64,000 nucleotides of DNA from Saccharopolyspora soli. GTDB taxonomy: Bacteria; Actinomycetota; Actinomycetes; Mycobacteriales; Pseudonocardiaceae. The stretch is taken from assembly GCF_022678645.1 (NCBI RefSeq), contig NZ_JALBWV010000021.1, positions 62,001-126,000 of the forward strand, given 5' to 3'. The translations under genes were made by a program, and so were the position numbers. A model generated the notes under the pieces. It saw only the letters and a list, made by a program, of their open reading frames with translations. It made no database searches and had not been told where the DNA came from. This document shows, piece by piece, positions 1-7,945 of the stretch. Numbering within the stretch: position 1 is the first letter of the stretch; the number at the start of each line of letters is the position of its first letter.

Positions 1-150
1 CTCGGCGACCTCCGCGAAGTCGGCATCCCCGGCCTCAGCGATCCACGGCATCGGCCGGTGGCAGTTGCCGCATGTGGGGCGCCCCTCGCCCACCGACGGT
101 ATCCGGTTGACGCGTCCACAGTGTTCGCATCGGATCTTCTGCGGTTCCAT
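1..150 (-). CDS. Thioredoxin 2-like protein, N-terminal zinc ribbon (partial)
   Basis: The first 50 codons of a gene that runs off the left edge of the window. The translation begins MEPQKIRCEHCGRVNRIP and continues with CGNCHRPMPWIAEAGD. Two CxxC pairs (Cys8/Cys11 and Cys27/Cys30) form the zinc ribbon found at the N-terminus of thioredoxin 2 (TrxC-type) proteins, and the GNCHRPLPWI-like stretch is the linker that normally precedes the thioredoxin fold. The redox-active WCGPC would lie outside the window. The family reduces protein disulfides in the cytoplasm. Start is the ATG at 150. The family call is confident; the intactness of the gene cannot be judged. Confidence 0.85.
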   Translation of the reverse strand, partial: MEPQKIRCEHCGRVNRIPSVGEGRPTCGNCHRPMPWIAEAGDADFAEVAE

Positions 151-293
151 GCCTTCCCCCCACACCCGCGCTCTGCTGAGGCCAGAAGTGCGCCGCCACC
201 TCGAGTTTGACGATCGCCGAACCGACATTCCTGCACTGGTGAGGTCCAAATCCGCTGCGGAGATTCGGCCCGGCGGAACGAACGCAGGCCTGC

Positions 294-1655
294 TCAGCCT
301 CGACGGCGAAGGCGCCCACGAGCGGCGCGGAGCTTGCGGCGCAGCGGCCGGAAGGTGGGCCACAGCAGGTGCAGGCGGGCTGCTGGTGTCGCCGACACGG
401 CGGTCCTGTGCGCACCGCCGGCGGGATCGATCTCAGCGAGGATCCTGGAGAGGTCGGCCAGAACGCTGCCGACGGCCAACCAGCTCATGGTCGTCGGGCC
501 GTCGGCGTCCCGGCGGTGCGCGGCCAGTTCCTGGCTGAGCGAGGCCAGTTGGGCACGCGCTTCTTCGATGGCGCGGATCAGCTGCTGCCGGGGCGGGTCT
601 TCGCCGGGTCGCTCAGGTGCATCGGGGTCGTCGGCGACCAGGGTCCGTGCCCAGGTCGCGACTCCGTTGCCGATGCTGGTCACCAATTCGCCGACCCGCG
701 CGGCGGTGGCCGTGTCCCATTCGGCGCCCGCTCGGCCTTCTCCGACGTCGGCCAGTGCTCGGGCGATACCACTGGTCTGGTCGACGATGTGGTCGACGGC
801 TTCGGCCGCCGCTTTCGCCCTCGACAGCAGCGCCGCTGGAGCGGGCTTGCGAGCGGGGCTCACGAAGACGCTGCGGCGCGGGTTGTAGCGCAGGCTCTCG
901 GAGGCGCGGTCCAGCTGCTCCCGGATCTCGGCGATCTCGTGGTGGAAGTCCCGTGCGGTCCACAACAGCTCCTTAGTTCGCGCAGGCGCGAACACCACCC
1001 CCTCGCCGGAGAGCTGTTCGCCGATGTCGACCAGCAGTCGAGCGAGCTTCCGCGCCATCGCGGCGAGCGAGTCGCGCGCGGCGTGCACATGCACGGGCGG
1101 AGCGATCAGCGCGTTGACCAGCACCCCGACCAGCGCGCCCAGGAGCGTCTCGTAGACCCGCTCCTGGGCGTAACCGGTTGCGGCGTCCCCGATCGCCAGC
1201 ACGAGCAGCGCGCTGACCGCGACTTGGCTGGTTTGGCCGCCGAGCCGGAACATCCGTCCCACCAGCAGCGCCAGCAGGAGCACGAAGGTCAGGCTCCAGG
1301 CGTTGAGGCCAAACGACCGCCCCAACACCAGGGCGAGCAGGACGCCGAGCACCACGCCCACGACCCTGCGCAGTCCGGACTGGAGGGTCTGGTACACCGT
1401 GGCCTGCACGACGAGCACCGCGGCCAACGGCGCCAGCACCGGATTGGGTGAGCCGGTCAGCTGGCCGCCCACCGCCCACGCGATCCCGGCCGCGCCGGCG
1501 GTCTTGAAGATCAGCAGCAAGTCGCCTTCCGAGGTCGGGCCGAAACCGATCACTCGGGAGCCGAGGGACTTCACCCGCGCGACGACCGCAGGCCAACTGC
1601 CCCAGGCGGCACCAGCTCCCCGGGATCCGTCGCCGGGGTTCTCCGGATCGGACAT
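294..1655 (-). CDS. FUSC / aromatic acid exporter family membrane protein
   Basis: A 453-residue protein. The N-terminal half has about six closely spaced hydrophobic segments (from IFKTAGAAGIAWAVGG through LLGALVGVLVNALIAPP), and the C-terminal half is a soluble, helix-rich Arg/Glu/Ala domain. This layout is typical of the FUSC or aromatic-acid-exporter (ArAE) family of putative small-molecule efflux proteins; the substrate cannot be read from sequence. The reading frame is open 33 codons further upstream, but I chose the ATG of MSDPENPGDG because the extension would run into the upstream prsW-like gene. With that start the gene lies 37 bases downstream of the prsW-like gene and is probably co-transcribed with it and the MFS gene. 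The antisense frames over it look like shadows. Confidence 0.8.
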   Translation of the reverse strand: MSDPENPGDGSRGAGAAWGSWPAVVARVKSLGSRVIGFGPTSEGDLLLIFKTAGAAGIAWAVGGQLTGSPNPVLAPLAAVLVVQATVYQTLQSGLRRVVGVVLGVLLALVLGRSFGLNAWSLTFVLLLALLVGRMFRLGGQTSQVAVSALLVLAIGDAATGYAQERVYETLLGALVGVLVNALIAPPVHVHAARDSLAAMARKLARLLVDIGEQLSGEGVVFAPARTKELLWTARDFHHEIAEIREQLDRASESLRYNPRRSVFVSPARKPAPAALLSRAKAAAEAVDHIVDQTSGIARALADVGEGRAGAEWDTATAARVGELVTSIGNGVATWARTLVADDPDAPERPGEDPPRQQLIRAIEEARAQLASLSQELAAHRRDADGPTTMSWLAVGSVLADLSRILAEIDPAGGAHRTAVSATPAARLHLLWPTFRPLRRKLRAARGRLRRRG

Positions 1656-1692
1656 CGCGCGTCTGGTCAGCACCGGCACCACCACTCCGACT

Positions 1693-2667
1693 TCACCGGG
1701 GAGGCGGCTGACCCCCCGGCCACCAGCGGCCACGCGTCGAGATCGGGTACCCACGTGCCTCCGCCCGAGGGGGCCGCTGGTAGATCGAGATCAGCGCGCC
1801 CAACCAGCCAACCCCGATCAACGCGACCACGGCGAGCCCGCTCCACGTGAGAACCATCAGGACGACGACCTGCTCGGAACTCGGGTCGCTGATCCACCCG
1901 GGCGTCTCCTCCGGGCTCCATCCGCTCGGTTCGGTCAGCGCCACCGCAATCAGAACCGCGATGCTGTGCACCGAGTCCCACAGCGCGTGCAGAAGGGACA
2001 CGCCGAGGTAGGCCGCAAGCAGCCGACCGGTCAACAAGAAGCTCTCCCGCCCGCTCCTGGAGAAGAGCACACCACCGAGGATCGCCGTCCACAAGCCGTG
2101 CCCGAAGGGCGTCGCCAAGCCACGCACGAGCTCCGTGATCACCAGGTCGACGAGGGAGAGGCCCTGTTCGGTCAGGGCGGCCATCAAGGCGTAACCCGCG
2201 GATTCGAACGCGGAGAAGCCGAGACCGACGCAGGCACCGAGGATCATGCCGTCCTGCGGTGTTTTCACCTTGAGCCCGCGGGTCAGCACCGCGAGGGCGG
2301 CGAGCTTCACCGCCTCTTCGATGAGCCCGACGCCCAGGAAGAGCGTCGCCGACGGGTGCAGGAGGTAGCTCTCCAGGAGCGACGCGGCAAGTACGCCGAG
2401 CACGCCGCCCACCACGAAGGTCTGGAACACCAGCGCGGCGGTGATCTCCCCGGTGGTGCGGCGTTCGAACGCCCACGCGACGAACGCTACGGGAACGAGG
2501 AAGCTGCCGAGCAGGACCAGCGTCGGAACGAGGGTGGGGTTGGCGGTCAGGTAGGTCGTGATCACCGTGAACAGCCACAACACCAAACCGGTCCCCAGCA
2601 TTCGCGCCCAGATTCGCTTCCGGCCTTTGACCATCGAGAATGTGCCCCTCCCGCCTTGCGCGGCCAT
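1693..2667 (-). CDS. PrsW family glutamic-type intramembrane protease
   Basis: A 324-residue polytopic membrane protein. It shows the PrsW motifs in order: EEAVKLA (the EExxK-type catalytic pair) in one helix, FSAFESAGY in the next, and HALWDS near the C-terminus. PrsW proteases cut membrane-anchored regulators such as anti-sigma factors; the target here is unknown. I chose the ATG at 2667 because it overlaps the stop codon of the upstream MFS gene as TGATG, implying translational coupling. An alternative ATG at 2634 lies about 12 bases after a GGGAGGGG box and would drop 11 residues. Hydrophobic helices follow from residue ~20 onward. Confidence 0.85.
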   Translation of the reverse strand: MAAQGGRGTFSMVKGRKRIWARMLGTGLVLWLFTVITTYLTANPTLVPTLVLLGSFLVPVAFVAWAFERRTTGEITAALVFQTFVVGGVLGVLAASLLESYLLHPSATLFLGVGLIEEAVKLAALAVLTRGLKVKTPQDGMILGACVGLGFSAFESAGYALMAALTEQGLSLVDLVITELVRGLATPFGHGLWTAILGGVLFSRSGRESFLLTGRLLAAYLGVSLLHALWDSVHSIAVLIAVALTEPSGWSPEETPGWISDPSSEQVVVLMVLTWSGLAVVALIGVGWLGALISIYQRPPRAEARGYPISTRGRWWPGGQPPPR

Positions 2668-4583
2668 CACCGGTCGGCAGAGGTGCCGCGCTCGCCCGAA
2701 CTCCCGCTCGAACGACGGGGCGCGTACCGACCGGGGGGCAGCTCCTCCGCACGGCCCTCCTCCAGCGCTTCCTTCAAGGCCGTTCGGAGCCGGCCCGGGC
2801 CCCATGACCGCCCCTGCACGCGCTCTTCCAGCTCGTCTCGATCCGCCGGTCCCTGTTCCTGGAGCGCCCGGACCACGTCCTCGATCTCGTCGTCGAGCAC
2901 CTCATCCGAGGTCGCCGACCAGCGGCTCGCGGTCGACGAGGTGCCGACCATGCCGGGCGAGTAGAAGCTCGACCCGGGGCCAGGCCGGAACCGGCGCAGT
3001 CCCGTGCGGTCCCGCTCCTGAATGCGGGACTTGCGCTGCCGGACCCGGTCATCGCGTTCGCGCAGCCGTTGCCGGCCCCCCGCAGACAGCCCGGCCTCGC
3101 GCTCGGCCTGCACGAACGCGGCGTGCTGCTGCGGTTCGGTCTCCGCCTCTTCGGCGGTCAGCGGCCGGGCGATGTTCTCCAGGGACTGCTGCTCCGCGCG
3201 TACGCCGAGCAGCAGCTCGGCGACACCGCCAACGATCATGACGGCTGCTCCGATGAAGAACCCCGCCGCCAGCAGGCCGGTCTGCCCGCTTTCCACGAAG
3301 TGCCCGAACAGCGCCGGGCCGGTGATGCCGCCGACGGCGGTACCGATCGCGAAGAACAGTGCGATCGCCAGCGCGCGCGTCTCCATCGGGAAGACCTCGC
3401 TCACCGTCAGGTATGCCGAACTCGCCCCCGCAGAAGCCACGAAGAACGTCAGCAGGATGAGCACCATGAACGACACAGCGGTCAACGAATGCGTCAACAG
3501 CAGGATGGCCGTGACGATGATCAGCGTCGACGACAGGAAGTATGTGCCGGAGATCATCGGTATCCGCCCGACGGTGTCGAACAACCGTCCCAGCAGCAGC
3601 GGTCCGAGGAAGTTGCCGAGAGCGAACACGGTGATGAAGTACGGAACCGTTTCCGACCCCACGCCGAAGAAAGTGTTGAGCAGCGTACCCAGGTCGAAGG
3701 TGACCGCGTTGTACAGAAATGCCTGGCCGACGAACAGCGCCAGGCCGAGGACCGCACGCCGCGGGTAACGATGGATCGCCACTCGCGCTATCTCTCGGAA
3801 CGGAATCGCCTTCCGCTGGCGCACGGTGATGGCCGTGCCTGGGGACGGCAACGGCCGGGCGACTTCCCGCTGCACCTCGGCCTCGATCTCGTCGACGATG
3901 CGTTCGGCCTCGTCCTCCTGGCCGTGGATGAACAACCAGCGGGGGCTTTCCGGAACGTTGCGCCGCACGAGCAGAATCCCCAGTCCGACCACTCCGCCGA
4001 GGGCGAACGCGAGCCGCCAGCCCAGGGCCATCGGCAGCAGCGAGGACAGCAGCACGGCCGAGACCAGACCGCCGAGGGCGGCGCCGAGCCAGTAGCTTCC
4101 GTTGATGGCGATGTCGACCTGGCCGCGGTTGCGCGCGGGGATGAGCTCGTCGATGGCCGAGTTGATCGCGGAATACTCCCCGCCGATGCCCATCCCGGTG
4201 AGGAACCGCATGAGGAAGAAGTACCACGGGGCGAAGGCGAAGGCCGTCGCCACGGTGGCCACGATGTAGAGCGCGAGCGTGAGGATGAACAGCTTCTTGC
4301 GCCCGAACCGGTCGGTGAGCTGGCCGAACAGGAGCGCTCCGAAGCACGCGCCGGCGACGTAGACGGCGGCGGCGGTTCCTACGTCGGCCGCGTTCATGCT
4401 GATGCCACTGCCGGATTCGGTCATGCGCGCCGCGATCGAGCCCACGATCGTCACTTCGAGCCCGTCGAGGATCCACACGGTTCCGAGCCCGATGACGATC
4501 CGCCAGTGGAAGCGCGACCACGGTAGGCGGTCCAAACGGGCCGGTATCTGCGTTCGGATGGCACGCAGCTCTTGGGCAGTCAC
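2667..4583 (-). CDS. MFS transporter with long soluble C-terminal extension
   Basis: A 638-residue major facilitator protein. The first ~450 residues carry twelve hydrophobic segments and the signature DRFGRKK between TM2 and TM3, plus RFLTGMGIGGEYSAINSAIDE, typical of metabolite:H+ symporter/sugar-porter-like carriers. About 180 charged residues follow, ending in a small acidic/basic helical module (VLDDEIEDVVRALQEQG ... GRLRTALKEALEEGRA) that looks like a winged-helix fold. The GTG at 4583 is preferred over the ATG at 4622 because GGAGG sits six bases before it. The gene is the first of a probable three-gene unit with the prsW-like and FUSC-like genes. The transported substrate cannot be assigned. 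Confidence 0.85.
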   Translation of the reverse strand: MTAQELRAIRTQIPARLDRLPWSRFHWRIVIGLGTVWILDGLEVTIVGSIAARMTESGSGISMNAADVGTAAAVYVAGACFGALLFGQLTDRFGRKKLFILTLALYIVATVATAFAFAPWYFFLMRFLTGMGIGGEYSAINSAIDELIPARNRGQVDIAINGSYWLGAALGGLVSAVLLSSLLPMALGWRLAFALGGVVGLGILLVRRNVPESPRWLFIHGQEDEAERIVDEIEAEVQREVARPLPSPGTAITVRQRKAIPFREIARVAIHRYPRRAVLGLALFVGQAFLYNAVTFDLGTLLNTFFGVGSETVPYFITVFALGNFLGPLLLGRLFDTVGRIPMISGTYFLSSTLIIVTAILLLTHSLTAVSFMVLILLTFFVASAGASSAYLTVSEVFPMETRALAIALFFAIGTAVGGITGPALFGHFVESGQTGLLAAGFFIGAAVMIVGGVAELLLGVRAEQQSLENIARPLTAEEAETEPQQHAAFVQAEREAGLSAGGRQRLRERDDRVRQRKSRIQERDRTGLRRFRPGPGSSFYSPGMVGTSSTASRWSATSDEVLDDEIEDVVRALQEQGPADRDELEERVQGRSWGPGRLRTALKEALEEGRAEELPPGRYAPRRSSGSSGERGTSADR

Positions 4584-4642
4584 GGCAAGCCTCCTGCACG
4601 ATCGACTGGCGAGAACTGGCATCGCGGATACCCTGCGGGGCG

Positions 4643-4900
4643 ATGCTTCGTTGTCGTGTTCTCGGACATCGCTTTCGCTTTCGAAGCGAAGGCGTGACGA
4701 TGCTGTGGGAATGCGAACGCGGCTGCGGCGCCGGCAGTGTCAAGCAGTACCCGAGCGCCAATCGCGCCCGCCGCTACGCCACCGCTTTCGACCAGGAGTA
4801 CGGGAGCGACGTGGGCAACGCACCACTGTTCGGGCTCTTCCCGTTACGCCTCCTCCAGCTCGGCCGCCGGCTCGGTCGTCGACGAAACCCTCCCCGGTGA
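4643..4900 (+). CDS. Small conserved hypothetical protein
   Basis: An 85-residue protein starting MLRCRVLGHRFRFRSEG, with MLWECERGCGA and a C-terminal FPLRLLQLGRRLGRRR. The C-x3-C pair and Arg-rich tail recall a small family of uncharacterised actinobacterial proteins that begin with a Cys/His-containing segment and may bind a metal; this is recognition from memory, not a search. It is divergent from the MFS gene, with about 60 bases between the two starts. A weak GGGG box precedes the ATG. Function unknown. Confidence 0.6.
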   Translation: MLRCRVLGHRFRFRSEGVTMLWECERGCGAGSVKQYPSANRARRYATAFDQEYGSDVGNAPLFGLFPLRLLQLGRRLGRRRNPPR

Positions 4901-5151
4901 GCCGTCGGCAATGGACGATTGCCGGTCCTCCCGCACCGTGACAAATCACCGGGGCAGTCGCATGCGCCCACGAGGACGAACTTCAATGCCGGTTTTCACC
5001 CACCAGGGCGAGGTCAACAGCACCTGTCCAATGGAGACGCGCCGCGGACGACGACGAACACAATCGATCCACAGTGGACTCCTGTGCGTGCGAACGTCGA
5101 GCGGCCGGCCCCGTACATCGAACGAGCGAGTCAGCTCGTCGCGGCGGAGCA

Positions 5152-6981
5152 TCATCCAAGGGCGCGGTCGAGGTTCATCGCGGCGCTGATCAACGACAGG
5201 TGCGTGAAGGCCTGCGGGAAGTTGCCGAGCTGGTCGCCGGTGAGGCCGATCTGCTCAGCGTAGAGCCCGAGGTGGTTGGCGTAGGTGAACATCTTCTCCA
5301 GCACCAGCCGGGCGTCCTCGAGCCGTCCCGCCCGGGTGAGGGCCTCCACGTACCAGAACGAGCAGATGGAGAAGGTGCCTTCCGCCTCGTCCAACCCGTC
5401 GGGCGAACCCCGGTAGTCGTAGCGGAAAACCAGGCTGTCGGTGACCAGGTTCTCCGTGATCGCATCCAATGTGGACAAGAAGCGCGGATCGGTGGGAGCG
5501 ACGAACTCCATCATCGGCATCAGCAACAACGAGGCGTCGAGCACGTCCTCGTCGTAGTGCTGCACGAACGCCCGCCGCTTCTCGCTCCACCCGTCGCTCA
5601 TGATCTGCCAGTAGATCTCGTCCCGGGTCCGCACCCAGCTCTCCAGGTTGCCGGGAAGACCGCGCTGGCGCGCGATCTGCACGACTCGCTCGAACGCGAC
5701 CCAGGACATGAGCCGGGAGAAGGTGTGCAGGCGCGGGCCCGCACGCGATTCCCAGATCCCGCTGTCCGCGCGGTCCCAGTTGTCCTGCAACCAGTCAACC
5801 ATCCCGATCAGGTCGAGCCAGCTGTCGTGCGTGATCGGGCGTCCGTGCTTGTTGAACAGGTAGATGGCGTCGATGATCTCACCGTAGATGTCCAGCTGGA
5901 GCTGGTCGACGGCGTCGTTGCCGATGCGCACCGGCCGCGCACCGCGATGCCCGGCCCAGTGGTCGAGCGATATCTCGGTCAGGTCCCTGCGGCAATCGAC
6001 GTCGTACATGACGTGCAGCGGGCCGGCCGCGCTGTCACTCACCTCGGCGAACCGGCACGTCATCCACGTCATGAACGCGTCGGCTTCGTCGATGAACCCC
6101 AATCGCAGCAGGGAGGACAACGAGAAGGCGGCGTCGCGGAGCCACACGTAGCGGTAGTCCCAGTTCCGGGCGCCGCCGAGCCGTTCCGGCAACGACGTCG
6201 TCGGCGCGGCGATCATCGAACCGCTCGGTTCATGCGTGAGCAGCTTCAGGACCAGCGCCGAGCGGTTCACCGTCTCGCGCCAGCGGCCGCGGTACGACGA
6301 GTTGCCCAGCCACTCCCGCCAGAACGCCACAGTGCCCAGGAACAGCTCGTCGACTTCGGCCGTGGTGCGGCCCCCCGGCCCGGGTTCGGCGTCCTGGCCC
6401 AGCACCTCCAGCACGAACACCTCGGTGCTGCGGTCGGACATCTCGAACTCGGCGTGCGCGTCCCCGTGCTCGTCGATCCGTTGGGCCACGCTCGAGTTCA
6501 GCGCTAGCGTCAGGCCCGGACCGCGGAAGGTGACCTGGTACTGGCCGCGGGTGGTGCGGTGCTGGGCACGTCCGTAGTCGAACCGGGGTGCGACGTCCGC
6601 TCGCATCCGCATGCTGCCGCGCACGGAGACCACCTTGCGCACCAGGCGCTGCCGGTGCTCGGGATCGTGCGACCGCAAGATGGGCATGAAGTCGTGGATC
6701 TCGACCACACCGTCGTCGGTCAGGAACCGGGTGATGAGCACGTTCGAGTCGGGAACGTAGAACTGCTGGTGGCTGTCGACGTGCGACTCCGGGGCGATCT
6801 TCCACGAACCACCCCGATCCGCGCCCACGATCGAGCCGAAAACGCTCGGCGAGTCGAACTGCGGGCAGCAGAACCAGTCGATCGCGCCATCGGTGGCCAC
6901 CAAGGCGGCCGTCCGCATGTCGCCGATCACCCCGTGCTCCGCGATGGGTGCGAACCCGGTCGCGTGGCCCTCGTCGGTCAT
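5152..6981 (-). CDS. Glycoside hydrolase family 15 protein (glucoamylase/trehalase-like)
   Basis: A 609-residue cytoplasmic enzyme with no signal peptide. The N-terminal beta-sandwich region (IAEHGVIGDMRTAALVATDG, WFCCPQFDSPSVFG) is followed by the (alpha/alpha)6 barrel with the motif ARNWDYRYVWLRDA and, near the end, EAEGTFSICSFWYVEAL, whose Glu is in the position of a catalytic acid/base. In actinobacteria such proteins include inverting glucoamylases and trehalases; the exact substrate is not decidable from sequence. The ATG at 6981 has GAGGAGG eight bases upstream. The gene stands alone, followed by about 250 bases without a recognisable gene before the small ORF ending at 4900. Confidence 0.88.
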   Translation of the reverse strand: MTDEGHATGFAPIAEHGVIGDMRTAALVATDGAIDWFCCPQFDSPSVFGSIVGADRGGSWKIAPESHVDSHQQFYVPDSNVLITRFLTDDGVVEIHDFMPILRSHDPEHRQRLVRKVVSVRGSMRMRADVAPRFDYGRAQHRTTRGQYQVTFRGPGLTLALNSSVAQRIDEHGDAHAEFEMSDRSTEVFVLEVLGQDAEPGPGGRTTAEVDELFLGTVAFWREWLGNSSYRGRWRETVNRSALVLKLLTHEPSGSMIAAPTTSLPERLGGARNWDYRYVWLRDAAFSLSSLLRLGFIDEADAFMTWMTCRFAEVSDSAAGPLHVMYDVDCRRDLTEISLDHWAGHRGARPVRIGNDAVDQLQLDIYGEIIDAIYLFNKHGRPITHDSWLDLIGMVDWLQDNWDRADSGIWESRAGPRLHTFSRLMSWVAFERVVQIARQRGLPGNLESWVRTRDEIYWQIMSDGWSEKRRAFVQHYDEDVLDASLLLMPMMEFVAPTDPRFLSTLDAITENLVTDSLVFRYDYRGSPDGLDEAEGTFSICSFWYVEALTRAGRLEDARLVLEKMFTYANHLGLYAEQIGLTGDQLGNFPQAFTHLSLISAAMNLDRALG

Positions 6982-7113
6982 CCGGCCAACCTCCTCGAAA
7001 CCCAAGGTCCGGCATTACGAGCATCCACGCCCCGAGCGAGCGCGTGCTTCCACCCGGCACCACGAATTCGCGGCGCAGTATTGACCCCGATGCAGCAGAA
7101 AGCTCCCGCGGCG

Positions 7114-7389
7114 CTACTCGCCGGCGCTGTTTAGCTGCTCGCTGCGGTGCGTCAGCAGAGCCGTCAGTCGCCGCACCTCGGCGGCAACCTCCGGATCCTG
7201 GTCGCAAATCCGGTCCGCGAGTTCACCGACGCGGGTCACCAGTTCTGCGCAGCACCGCAGGACGTGCCCCCGCACTTCCCGGGTAGGCCAGTAATCCTCG
7301 TGCTTCAGGCAATTGCCGACCAGCCAGCCCGCCAGGCTGAGCTCGTGGACGACCCGGTTGTGCAGTCCGGACACTTCTTCGTCGTACAT
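7114..7389 (-). CDS. Hypothetical protein, predicted helical
   Basis: A 91-residue ORF starting MYDEEVSGLHNRVVHEL. It has amphipathic helices, three cysteines (two adjacent in LRCCAEL) and the stretch DQDPEVAAEVRRLTALL. The composition is protein-like and unlike the surrounding shadow frames. The frame stays open upstream to 7863, but that extension overlaps the divergent gene at 7565, so a start near 7389 is chosen; no clear ribosome site is visible there, and the true start is uncertain. No family was recognised. Confidence 0.5.
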   Translation of the reverse strand: MYDEEVSGLHNRVVHELSLAGWLVGNCLKHEDYWPTREVRGHVLRCCAELVTRVGELADRICDQDPEVAAEVRRLTALLTHRSEQLNSAGE

Positions 7390-7564
7390 GTCGGTGGGGG
7401 TGCGGGATGCGACGGGCTTCAGCCCATCGAACCGGTGCCGGAGGGCCTCGGAAAGCCGAGCGCTGTGCTGAGCGCCACCATGAGGCGCAGGCCGGTGCGG
7501 CATGCGCAGGCATCGCGCAAGGGCGCGCGACCTGGACCAATTGTCGACTCCCAGGAGGAACGCC

Positions 7565-7927
7565 ATGCCCTCGGAGACCATTCTCGACCTCCGGGTCGGA
7601 CCGGTGACACTGGACGTGCCCCGTTCAATCGGGTACTTCGGCGGGGTGGCACTCGCCGTCGGCGTGGGGTTGATCGACCCGCCGCTCGCGGCTTTCATTG
7701 CGGCGGTCCCGCTGTGGAAGACCCTGACCCATCGCGCCTTGCCGCTGGCGGCACGCACCGCCGGCGCGATCCTGGAAGGCGCGTCGAGACCGATCGGTGG
7801 TGACGCGGAAGGGACCGTTCGGCTCGACGACCAGCAGGAGGCCGACGACCGGGCCATCGCCATCTCGCGGGAAGCCGCCTACGGCGACCAGTTGCGCCGC
7901 CACCGGAAATCGGATCCTTGCCGGTGA
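7565..7927 (+). CDS. Small membrane-associated hypothetical protein
   Basis: A 120-residue protein starting MPSETILDLRVGPVTLDVP. One or two hydrophobic segments lie near residues 22-50 (IGYFGGVALAVGVGLIDPP, AAFIAAVPLWKTL), and a polar C-terminal tail follows (DDQQEADDRAIAISREA). The ATG follows a perfect AGGAGG with six bases of spacing, which fixes the start. The family was not identified. The gene is convergent with the flavin reductase gene, leaving only 18 bases between stop codons. Confidence 0.65.
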   Translation: MPSETILDLRVGPVTLDVPRSIGYFGGVALAVGVGLIDPPLAAFIAAVPLWKTLTHRALPLAARTAGAILEGASRPIGGDAEGTVRLDDQQEADDRAIAISREAAYGDQLRRHRKSDPCR

Positions 7928-7945
7928 CCGGTAGCCCTGCCACGG

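Noticed and set aside
1303..2964. A 553-residue plus-strand frame over the FUSC-like and prsW-like genes
   Set aside because: Low-complexity Arg/Gln/Glu translation without domains; both minus-strand genes are well supported by motifs and overlaps.
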